Positions 1-9,850 of a stretch of 64,000 nucleotides of DNA are shown here, one piece after another (positions within the stretch are counted from its first letter, which is position 1; the number at the start of each line of letters is the position of its first letter). Origin of the DNA: Siniperca chuatsi (Eukaryota > Chordata > Actinopteri > Centrarchiformes > Sinipercidae). A model generated the notes under the pieces. It did no database searches. It was not told where the DNA came from and saw nothing but the letters and a program-made list of their open reading frames with translations. The translations under genes and the position numbers were made by a program. The stretch covers positions 13,780,501-13,844,500 of the forward strand of contig NC_058042.1 of assembly GCF_020085105.1 (NCBI RefSeq), read 5' to 3'.

Positions 1-1290
1 GAGATAGCCTCTTATTTTGACATCTTCTTTTTCTCAGTGCAGCATCATAGCACTTGCTTTCATCCCAGAACACCCCTCCCCCTTCTTCCGTTTTTCTGCC
101 TCCTGCAAGAATTCCTGCCCCTCCCCCCTTTAGCTCCCTTTGCCGGTATGGATCTGTGAAATGTTGGCAGGGTGTGCTGCTATGGCATGGAGCCTCAGCG
201 ATAGTCATGGTGATGTGAGCTAAAAAGAGGTGAGGAAAATCAGAAAACCTCAGAAAATGGACTGATTTCTCTGGGTACAATGACATCCTTTTGTTTGCCC
301 AATCATGACATGCAGGTGGTATACAATAGGCAGCCATGTTCCACCAACCAAAATGTTTGTAATGTGGCCAGTGACCTAAAGGACATTGCTCTTCGTAGAT
401 ATGAGTAATCTGTCAAACTCTAACCCACTGGAGCTGATATGAGCTGTAGTGGCAGTGGATGTCAACAAGTGGATTGATTTTAACAGATACTAGATGTTCT
501 GTAAATGTTGCTCTGCTTCTCTTGCAACTATAATGACAAAAATTCATTCTGGATTTTATGGTTTGAAATTAGTTAAGATTTACTGATTCCTTAATAAGAA
601 AGTCTGATCCATAGCTTAGAGTACAATAAATCTTACTAGTAACCCAGTGCCTCAGACAATTGTGACGCACTTGATGCTGACAAAATGCATGAAAAGAAAA
701 GAAGATCACTGTAGGCTATAACAATCTCTTTTTATTCTCTATTCCGAACAATCAATTTGAAATGAACAGTCCTCACAGGTACCATTATTAGAAAAGGCCA
801 AAACATTTATGTCAGATGTCTGCATGTAGTAATAGAAAGGATATATGACATTCTAAATCAGATAACATACTAATAATGAATGCTGTTCCAATAAACCACT
901 TTGTAATATTCATCGGGCTCACACACAAACACAGATGTATTCATTTCATTCATTAATATCATATTTACTGTCCAATATTTTTTCTCTGCTGTCCACTTTC
1001 AGTCTGCACTCACCCTCAAATTCCAAACTCAAGTCTCCTCTGCACTTCCATCTCACTTATCTCTCTGTCTGTCTGTCTGTCTGTCTGTCTTTCTCTCTTT
1101 CTATCCTCAAGTGGTTGCATTTCATTTTTGGTTACTCAAAAGAAAACATCCTTTTGCCTGAGTTACCACTATAGACATTGCGGTGATTACAGCATTTCAG
1201 AAAGCCTAGCTGTGTGTGATACCTTGATAGCTTTCTTGCACAGTCGGAGGATTAAACTGAATTCACATCGATTTGAAAGATGGCTTCTTT
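1..1290. other. basp1 3' flank and 3' UTR
   Basis: There is no credible coding exon here. The right part should be the 3' UTR of the minus-strand basp1-like gene, whose stop is at 1293-1291. Read on the minus strand, AATAAA occurs at 736-731, about 555 nt past the stop, and is the best candidate polyadenylation signal. A (CTGT)n tract lies at about 1065-1090. Bases 1-700 show nothing I can name. Short open frames in this stretch have no recognisable protein features. Confidence 0.5.
731..736 (-). terminator. basp1: candidate poly(A) signal of basp1
   Basis: This is a canonical AATAAA on the minus strand, about 555 nt downstream of the basp1 stop codon. No transcript evidence is available, so its use is inferred from sequence and distance only. 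Confidence 0.4.
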
Positions 1291-3388
1291 TCAGACTGCC
1301 TGGGTGACCTCAGTGTTGAGACCCTCCACCATGTTGGAGACTGCATCAGGAACTTCCTGGACATCCCCACTCAGGTTCACATCCTTTTTCAGTTCAAAGT
1401 CACTCTGCTCCTTGATAGGCATCTCCTCTGGCTTTTCATCACCGTTAACACATTCCTCTGTCTGTGCGGCAGCAGAATCTGTGCACTCTCCATTCACAGC
1501 TGGAGGTGCATCTACTTCTGCCACATCCTCTGTAACAGAAGGGCTCTCTAAATTTCCATTTTCCATCTTGCTTTCTACCTCAGGCTCTGGGCAAGGCACC
1601 TCTTCCACAGAGGCTTCAGTTACCTCTTCAGACTCAGCAGTAATTTCGCTGGCAGAGACAGACTCTGAGATGACAATTTCAGGGACAGGTTCTGCTGCTT
1701 CTGGCTCAGCTGCCGCCTTTGTACTGGAGGCTTCTGTTGCAACAGATTTCTCTTCAACAGGCTGATATTCAGCAGGGACCTCTTCTGCTGCAGTCTCCAA
1801 GACCTCAGGTGCATCTACTTCTGCTCCCACGGTCTCAAGTTCAGTAATGTCAGATGTGGCTACAATTGGTTCTGGCTCAACATTTTCTACTTGTTCCTCT
1901 GCTGCAGATTCCACTGCAACAGTCTCTTTCTCAGGTTCTGACTCTAGTACTTTCTCTGGTTCTGGCTCTGGTGCTTGCTCTGGTTCGGGTTCAGGTTCTG
2001 GCTTTGGTTCTTGCTCTGGCTTGAGGCTTTGCTCTGGTTCAGGGGTGTGCTCCAGCCCTGGCTCTGCAGCTGGTTCAGCCACCGGCTCGGGTTCAGGGTC
2101 AGCAGCAGGCACCACTGTCTCCTCCACAGTGACTTCTGGCTCAGTAACAGTCTCTGGGATGGGCTCTGGCTCTTGGTCCTTGGGTGCTTCCTCTGTGCTA
2201 GCCGGAAAAACCTCTGGCTCTGGCACAGATTCTACAGCTGCAGCAGGTTCTTCTACAGGGAGCTCTTCAGGTGCAGCTGCAGACTCAGGTTCAACCTCAC
2301 TTGGCACAGGGTCTTCTGATGCTGCTGCTGTAGCCTCTGGGAGCTTTACTGGAGCTTGTTCCTCTACTACTGGGGCTGGCACCTCTGCTGCTGGAGTGGG
2401 TTCCTCTGCTGCTGGAACAGATTCCTTTACTGCTGACAGGTGGTTCTTCTACTGCTGGAGATGGTTCCTTTGCTGCTACAACTGGTTCTTCTACTGCTGG
2501 AGATGGTTCCTTTGCTGCTACAACTGGTTCTTCTACTGCTGGAGATGGTTCCTTTGCTGCTACAACTGGTTCTTCTACTGCTGGAGATGGTTCCTTTGCT
2601 GTGACAACTGGTTCTTCTACTGCTGGAGATGGTTCCATTGCTGTGACAACTGGTTCTTCTACTACTGGAGCTGGTTCCTTTACTGCTACAACTGGTTCCT
2701 CTACTGCTGGAGCTGGTTCCTCTGCTGCTGCAACTGGTTCCTCTACTGGAGCTGCCTTCTCTGGAGCTGCAGGAGCTGGTTCTTCTGTTGCTGCAGCTGG
2801 TTCTTCTGCTGCTGCAACTGGTTCCTCTACTGGAGCTGCCTTCTTTGGAGCTGCAGGAGCTGGTTCCTCTGCTGCTGCAGCTGGTTCTTCTGCTGCTGCA
2901 ACTGGTTCCTCTACTGGAGCTGCCTTCTCTGGAGCTGCAGGAGCTGGTTCCTCTGCTGCTGCAACTGGTTCCTCTACTGGAGCTGCCTTCTCTGGAGCTA
3001 CAGGAGCTGGTTCTTCTGCTGCTGCAACTGGTTCCTCTACTGGAGCTGCCTTCTCTGGAGCTGCAGGAGCTGGTTCTTCTGCTGCTGCAACTGGTTCCTC
3101 TACTGAAGGTGCCGCCTCTGGAGCTGCAGGAGCTGGTTCCTCTGGAGGTGCAGATTTGGGCTCTTCTGGAGCTTTTACGGCTTCAGATACTTCTGCTACA
3201 GCTGACCCCATAGCTTCTTCTACCACAATGTCTGCCTTAGCTGTCAACTCAGCTTCTGTGGGTGGGGCTACGGCCTCCACTTTAGCAGACTCCTCTGCAC
3301 CTGCACCTGTCGCTGCAGTCTCATCCTTCGTCTCTTTGGGGTCATTCACATCATATCCCTTCCTCTTCTTGCTCAGTTTGCCTCCCAT
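1291..3388 (-). CDS. basp1: BASP1-like (NAP-22/CAP-23) membrane-associated protein, one apparent frameshift
   Basis: The N-terminus [16 protein letters not shown] is the hallmark of brain acid soluble protein 1: Gly2 for N-myristoylation followed by a basic effector stretch that in the family binds PIP2 and calmodulin at the inner plasma membrane of neurons. I chose the ATG at 3388-3386 because it gives this N-terminus; a splice acceptor (TTCCTAG) ends just upstream at 3397, consistent with the family pattern of an all-coding last exon. After the N-terminus come acidic Ala/Pro/Glu repeats: roughly five 21- or 28-residue units (about 3091-2735), then about seven 14-residue [14 protein letters not shown]-type units (about 2734-2441), then Pro-Glu-Val-rich sequence to the stop at 1293-1291. 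Reading starts in one frame and continues in another near 2440, where one repeat unit is 1 nt longer than its neighbours. The two frames together span about 700 codons, far longer than the roughly 230 residues I recall for mammalian BASP1. The family assignment is firm. Whether the frame break is real, polymorphic or an assembly error is open. Confidence 0.85.
2441..2734 (-). repeat. 42-bp coding minisatellite in basp1
   Basis: About seven head-to-tail 42-bp units, each encoding a 14-residue EEPVV(A/T)A(K/M)EPSPAV-like unit. Adjacent units at about 2441, 2483 and 2525 are nearly identical. The right-hand units at 2651 and 2693 have diverged and grade into the next repeat type. Confidence 0.85.
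2735..3091 (-). repeat. 63/84-bp coding minisatellite in basp1
   Basis: Five tandem units start at about 2735, 2819, 2903, 2966 and 3029. The first two are 84 bp and the other three 63 bp; they differ by one extra 21-bp block. Each encodes [20 protein letters not shown]-like sequence. All lengths are multiples of three, so unit gain or loss keeps the frame. Confidence 0.85.
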
Positions 3389-3559
3389 GGTGTGTCCTAG
3401 GAACAAGTGGATGAAGGTTTCTTTTAATATGAGATATAAAACATTGTTTAATTTTGCCTGTCTCTTTAATTATGAATGTTTAAAACAACTACATTACTCA
3501 GGAATATACATACAGTATATCTTGAAGACACAGACAAACACATTCATTCCTACAGGGAG

Positions 3560-3700
3560 TTTCCAATTCACCTGAATTGTATGGGAACAAAACCCATGTC
3601 AACACAAGAACATGCAAACTACCCACTAGAAGGCCACAGCTGACTGGGTTCAAACAGGATCTTCTTGTTGTGAGGCAACAATGCTAACAAATTAGGTAGT
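3560..3700. repeat. degenerate teleost dispersed repeat
   Basis: The phrases AACATGCAAACT, TGACTGGGTTCAAACAGGA and CTTCTTGTTGTGAGGCAAC in this order match a repeat I recognise as very common across fish genomes. It has a GGTTCRAA motif resembling a Pol III B box. A second partial copy lies at about 48838-48910. I do not assign it to a named superfamily. Confidence 0.45.
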
Positions 3701-5473
3701 TATTTTAGGTAGTTAAAATGTATTCACCACATGTGAACATTAGGAATGTGCTTTGTCAAACCTTCTAAAATGCAGCGTGGGTTCAACTTAGTTCCTTCAA
3801 ATGTAAAACAGTGTTCTGTCAGAAAGGAGAATGGAGAGAAATCTATTGTCTAGAAGTGAACTTAGGTTCTTAACTTAGGTTCAATTAGGAAACTGCCCCC
3901 TGCCAACACAGTTTGGCTGGAAAACAAATGTAAATGCATGGGAACCTCACTGAGATCAGACAACTCCGCAGATTGTCTACTCTTTCAGGAATTTTGGTCA
4001 ATGCTCAGTGCCAAATGAGCCCACGACTCTGAGTTGAACAGCTATGATTAAGATATACAACTATTCCTCTCTCAGCATGAAATGCTAGAAACTATATAGT
4101 GTAGAGAGTCTCACATGACACATAGACAGAGGCAATCCAGAGCCTGCAGTTACATTCACATACAAAATATAAATTACAAAACTTGATTTTCTGGATGAAT
4201 GGCAGAACCACAAAAATGAAATTGACATATTCTGAGAATGGAGCAAAACTGTACTACAAACATGTAGTTCTTTTGTGTTAATGCCACAACACTGCTGTGG
4301 CAGTAGAGGAAGAGTTTGTGATTGCCACAGAATGTGACTTCCTTTTAGTATAGTTAGAATAGAGAACTGGAAGTGCCACTGTTAAATGCCATATTATACA
4401 ACATAGGTTGTTTTTTCAATTATGTCCCAAATGTCCCAAATGTCACAAGCAGTACTTTTACCCTGCAGGACAGCTGTGGGTATTGGTATGAACAATCTGG
4501 GAACTGTCCATAGTGCTACAACGAGCAATTAAGACACGATGCGCCATGATAGAATAGGCTGCACATCCGTTACACCAATTTGCAGTTTAATGGGCTGTCC
4601 AGTAATAAGAAATGATATCTGCTTTTACAGCAATACCAGACTAATTCTGCTTTTGGACCTACTTCTGACTAATTATACTTTATTTTTTTATGTGGTTGAT
4701 TTCTTATTTGCATATTATTCGCCAAAACCCTCTTGGTCTCTCCGGCCTCCAAATCAGACAAAGCAAAAATGTAGTTTACGGAGAAAACCTAATATTTTGA
4801 CATCAAATCACTGTGGATTTGCACCATTTTTTTTTCAAGCCAATTTCTGAGTAAATGCTAAAGTCAAATGTACAGCAGACACAAAGCTTTACACACATAT
4901 TATATAAAGGAGGCACGCAAAGGTAAGGCAGCATGTGCCGGCCGGTAACAAAGGATGGGGATTCCTCACCAGCAGCTACTCACTGACAAAAGTAATGCGT
5001 TGGGGTAAATTGTCAGCAAACACTGAGTAATCTGTATTATAGTGTAGGGTATAGGCCTAGGCTGTTATATAGGGGAATTAGCTACAATATAGCTACACTT
5101 GTCTCGAACACTTCAGTGATAAAAGCTGTAGAGGGGTCTCCATCCCCCATTTCAACCCACCCACCGCTGCTTCTCTCAGCTGCTCTGCCCCTTTTTTGTT
5201 CACGAGCATTTGAAAATGTCGTCCTCACATGCAAAAGAAAACGAAATTCACCACAATAACGTCTTAATACCTAACAAGTAGCTTACCACAACTTCACAAC
5301 TTTGTTTTGCGCTTTCTTTACCCCACAAGGTTTTTAATCCCCTGGCCTACTTTAAAAAAACCCAGCGCTGCTGCGTGAGAAGACGAATTAAATCAAATTC
5401 GACCACTGAGAACGGGGGAAAAAATCCTGCCTTTATTATGCCAGCCTTGAAATGTACAAATTTGCATTATAAG

Positions 5474-5494
5474 AGAAAGGCAAAGAGAAAGAGC

Positions 5495-5532
<38 letters not shown>
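5474..5532. repeat. (GA)n microsatellite
   Basis: Purine-rich tract ending in an uninterrupted GA run. It lies next to the probable basp1 leader exon. Confidence 0.9.
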
Positions 5533-5534
<2 letters not shown>

Positions 5535-5598
5535 AATGAGTAAACTGAAGCTCTCAGGCATCTTACTTTCTTGCTCACTTCTTTCTTTCTTTCCTTTT

Positions 5599-5980
5599 AC
5601 CTACAGAACACACATCCTAGACATGTTGCAATTGAAAAATAAAACGTACATTTTTTTTAAAACAATGCTCTGATGTGACCGACCTGTATTTCTAGAGAGT
5701 GATCACTTGGGCTTCTTTTCCAAGCTCCGGCTGGATGTGATAATGGAGGTAAACCTTTGGAGTGACAGCTGCAGATTCCGCCCCTGCTCTCCGAGGTGCA
5801 GTCTGGGACTGTGTTGTAGGCTAACTGAGGAGTGCCCCTCACAGTTTTTAGACATCTGTCGCTATCACAATCCAGCCTCTACCCCACTACTGCCCCGTCT
5901 GCAATCTATACCCTCCCAATCTTTAACCCCTCCCCTCCCGCACACACCCACTCCAGTGCATATTTCTCTGTTGTATAAAT
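5599..5980 (-). promoter_or_regulatory. possible basp1 first exon and promoter
   Basis: On the minus strand a donor-like site lies at 5599/5598. About 370 bp upstream there is a TATA-like AT-rich box (plus-strand TATAAATA at 5973-5980) flanked by C-rich sequence. Together these would suit a non-coding first exon of the basp1-like gene, transcribed leftwards. This is inferred from position and motif only. Confidence 0.25.
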
Positions 5981-8900
5981 ATATCTGCGGACTGAGGATA
6001 TTTAAAAGCGGACTGGCGCTTATTTAACTTTGTAAAAATGCAATTTTTCCTCTGCTCCTTCTTTGCCAAAGTGTAATGCTTTGGGAAATCATGTGAGTGC
6101 TCCCGCCTCCCCACCGGAAAATTACTATAACATAAATTATGCATAGGAGGCATTATGTCAGTAAAACCGCTTGAGCAGCACACATTTACATAGCATTCAT
6201 CTCCATAGAAAATGACTCCTTGATTCCTTATTGTTTATTTCTTCTGTTATTTGTGAGCAAGATAACAACATAGTGACATCACACATAGTATGAAAAAAGA
6301 GCATAACAAGATATTCTGAGTAAATTATAAAGCAAACTGATTTTATTTGGTTTAAAAGGGCTAAACTGAATCTACATGACTGCAAAAATGTGGGGTTTTT
6401 TTCTTGAGCTGTGGTAAACTGTTGATATCTGGAAGTCAGTCTTAATCATGTGACATAATAAACATACAGGAACAGGCTGTCTGAAGTATTTATGAAGTAA
6501 TTTTTGTTAAACTAATATATATATATGGTAACTGTTGTTAGGGATATAAAGAGGACCAAAAGTTCACTCTAATCATTGTGAAGTATTCTGATGTATTGCG
6601 CCTCTTTGCTATTTGCCTTCCATGTGTTAATGGGACAAGGTTGGTCCGGTTGAGACTTAATGAAATTCAACAACTGACCCTTCTAGGTGAAAATGTTGTT
6701 TAGTTCAACAATTTGACCCAAGCAGCATGCCACTGACACCCTGCTAAGTTGAGGTATCTAACCATTGATAACTATCAGATATATCAGATGTATATTAATC
6801 AAATCAGGGATCTTTTAAAAACACATTTATCACTCATGTTTTGCAGATTTAATACCAGACAGACAGTATTATTGAGAAGACAGCCCCCTCTCCTGTTACA
6901 AGAGCTCATAGTACAACACAGCATCTATGGAGAAACCTTGTTGGGCATTAAGAATAAAATGATATACAATAAACACTTTAGATGTAACAATGACACAATT
7001 TTAATGTTTTATGCAAAGATCTAGTTACATTGCACATTTGTGAGATTTCTATTAAAACTGTGTATGGCTTTCTGACAATGACACATTAAATATTCCTGAT
7101 TATTTCAGTGTGTATTGCCACAAAACAACCCAGACAAGAGTGTAAGAAAATATCTTCTTTTTTTTTCAAAAAAAAAAAGCGACAGTCACAGTAATACTGA
7201 AGAGAACCATTTCTGTTAAGTTGATCTTGTTTTGAATTTTATAAAATGCTCTGCTATCTACATTTTCTGCTTTCCAGATGCCACAAAGTTTTAGTTTCTA
7301 TCTGATAAAGAAAATAAGATCTATCTTGTTTGTTTTCCCTGCTGGCAGCAGAGCTAAACAGTGTCAAAGGGGCAGCAAAGGCTGAGTTTCACATGATGCA
7401 AAAGCTCTGGAATGCATTCCCAGGAGTATAACCACCATCCCAGCCAACCACACTGCTCCACATACACAGAGGACTCACAGGCATATGGGGAGGCCTTGGA
7501 AAACCCCCAGAGTTATCAAGTAAATGTCCAAAACTCATCTGTCTGCACGTCCTGGTCCCGTTGACCTAGACTGACACGAAGACTGAAGAGGTGGAGAAAT
7601 AAAGAAACAGGTGTTGGGTGCTACAACACGCTATGAGCCAATAGGTCAACACCACAGTGGTAGAATATGGCAAACAGCTGGGCTTGTGTGGAAGCTTTCG
7701 CAGTGTGAGGACGGTTATACACTGGACAGGTTAATATATTTTTAATGAATATATGAATGAACTGACAATAACTTGATTTCATCCAAAAATGTTCGAGCTT
7801 GATATCTGATGTTCCTCTTTAGAAGTTACAGCCAAATTCCAAAAGTCATTCAATAGAGAGAAGTGATACGCTGTTTTCACCGCAAATCTCAAAACATTTA
7901 TGAAATGGATGATTTTGGGTACTCCTTCGTAGGGTGCGGCAAACACATACCAAATATGATGGTGAAAGTTGTTGAAAGTCATACTTTAGGAAAGTCAGTT
8001 GATAACTGTGCTACATGGCACAGTTTGTCTGGGCTTTATTGGTTTAAAGGCATACTGTAGATCAGCAACTGAAAATCTCAGCAGTGTCAACAAGAGCATG
8101 GTTATATGCAAAACCACAATGAGTGCAATGTTATTAGAAATCAAAGTATGGTACCTCCATACCAACTCAAATCCACTGGTAATTTTGACCTGATGAAGAT
8201 CCAGCCTAAAACAGTCTCCTAATGATCAAATACAATTTGTGGATTGTGGATTTCTGCATTTAATATTTATCAGTCAGAATTCAAGATTAAAAAAACGCCA
8301 TAAAAATCTCAACTAAAGTGAAGTAATAGGCTTGATTCACAAATATGATCTCAGTTCAAATGAGTACAATTTGAGCCTTTGCAGGAAAGGGAGGAGAGGT
8401 GCACTAATTCAATTTCAGAGAAACATGATTAGCACCCCCTACTGGACACTTATTATTAGTGTGAAATAATATGAATGAAAAATAATACAAAAACTACGTG
8501 GCCATAAACAATATTTCAGATTTCATGAGCTTAAGGATTCAAATTAAGTTTAATTACACAAAATGTTTAGAGAGAAGATTCCACTTATTCATGGTGGCCT
8601 GCGGTGACTTAAACGAATATGACTTAACCTTTTGACCGATGGTGGTACTAGAGCAATTGTTGTGGGAAGTTCTGGGCTGGTAGGCACACTCTTATGGCAA
8701 ACTCAAGAGTGTTTAGCCATCTAACACCCTGCCATACTGGGACAATAAACACTGTGTCACAGGGACACCATATTTAAAAGTGTGCACAATGCCAGTGACA
8801 CTCCTCTAATCATTCTTGATCCCATAAAAACTACCTTTTACAACTCAACATCCTTTGACAGAAAGGTACAGTACAGTAAGTAAATTGGCTAAAATTGGCA

Positions 8901-9600
8901 GAGTTATTGGACCTTTCTTGACCAATGGAACCTAGCTGGTAAAAAGTTTGTAGGGTCAATAATTAAAGGTTAAATCCACACTGAATCAGGCACTACAGAA
9001 ACCTGCAAATGCTATAGGCTAAACCTTTCAAGCATGTTAAACTTCTGGTCACAAGGCAATTGTTGATATTACACTGCTAGAGGGGAAAAAACTACCATGA
9101 CATCACTTATTGGGATGTGGACAGAAGTAGGGTACTGCTTGATAGTTGAACCACAAACATAGTCTACCTGTGTCAAATCCTCTATTTTTCATATATTATT
9201 ATCACACTTTGTACAAATCCACTTTTATATCCTTATAATATTTATTGAATCAATCAACAACGACACTATAGAGCTACTTTACTGAACGTCGGATGTGCAG
9301 AGGTGGACTCAGGGTCCCGGCGCGACGTAACAGTCCGCTCAATTTAGGTGCGCCGGTGCACCGCTTAACACCTGACGGCGAGGGCCGGGAAAACTGTTTA
9401 AATGAAGCGTAATCTGTCAGACAGCGGCAGCAACCATGTAATTGTCAGCTGACAAAACAAACAACAATGTCGGCCTACAGGGTAAAAGCTATGGTAGCTT
9501 TCCTAGTTGAGAAATAATTGCCAGCAATGTTCACAATATGATTTAATGTAAGCCTGAATGACATGCATCGGTTCTCAGGTTTATCAATCTCCCTTGTCCT
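5981..9600. other. intergenic, basp1-dync1li2 head-to-head spacer
   Basis: AT-rich sequence between the divergent basp1 and dync1li2 genes. I see no coding exon. A CTCF-like motif sits at 8446-8433 on the minus strand. Short open frames at 6749-7024 and 7779-8193 lack splice context and protein features. Confidence 0.4.
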
Positions 9601-9850
9601 GTTTATGTTTGAATGGGCCATGTGGTCGAGGTAAGCGCCGCTTCCGCCGCTTGAATTGAGCGGGGCATCCGGCGAATGCGCCGGCTGAGACGCCTTTTAA
9701 ATGGTGTGCAGACCCCGCCTACCCGGTGTACGCCGGCGTCGTAATGGTGGGGACCCACTGAATGTAACGTACCCTTGGCCACTTGGATGAAGGCGGTGCT
9801 AGTGGTGCCCAAGAAGCAGGGCCTTGCCTTTGTGGTTGTAGAAAGAGAAG
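9600..9850 (+). promoter_or_regulatory. CpG-rich promoter and 5' UTR of dync1li2
   Basis: GC and CpG content rises sharply compared with the flanks, with CGCCGG, GCGGGGC and CTTCCGCC motifs, immediately upstream of the dync1li2 start codon. There is no obvious TATA box, which fits a broadly expressed housekeeping gene. The transcription start is not determinable from sequence alone. Confidence 0.5.

Larger units (their letters stand above)
3397..5600. other. probable basp1 intron
   Basis: No coding exon is visible. On the minus strand a good acceptor ends at 3397, and a donor-like site (GTAG then GTAAAAGG) sits at 5599/5598, which would make this a single 5' UTR intron as in other BASP1 genes. 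It contains a degenerate dispersed repeat at about 3560-3700. A (GA)n tract lies at about 5474-5532. The limits are inferred. Confidence 0.35.

Noticed and set aside
2441-3091. CRISPR-like regular repeats
   Set aside because: The units are contiguous, coding and without unique spacers; this is a coding minisatellite in a vertebrate gene.
1847-3575. Long plus-strand open frames (419 and 324 codons) rich in Ser/Gly/Ala or Trp/Cys
   Set aside because: They are antisense shadows of the basp1 repeat. The composition follows mechanically from the repeat, and the minus strand carries the conserved MGGKLSKK start.
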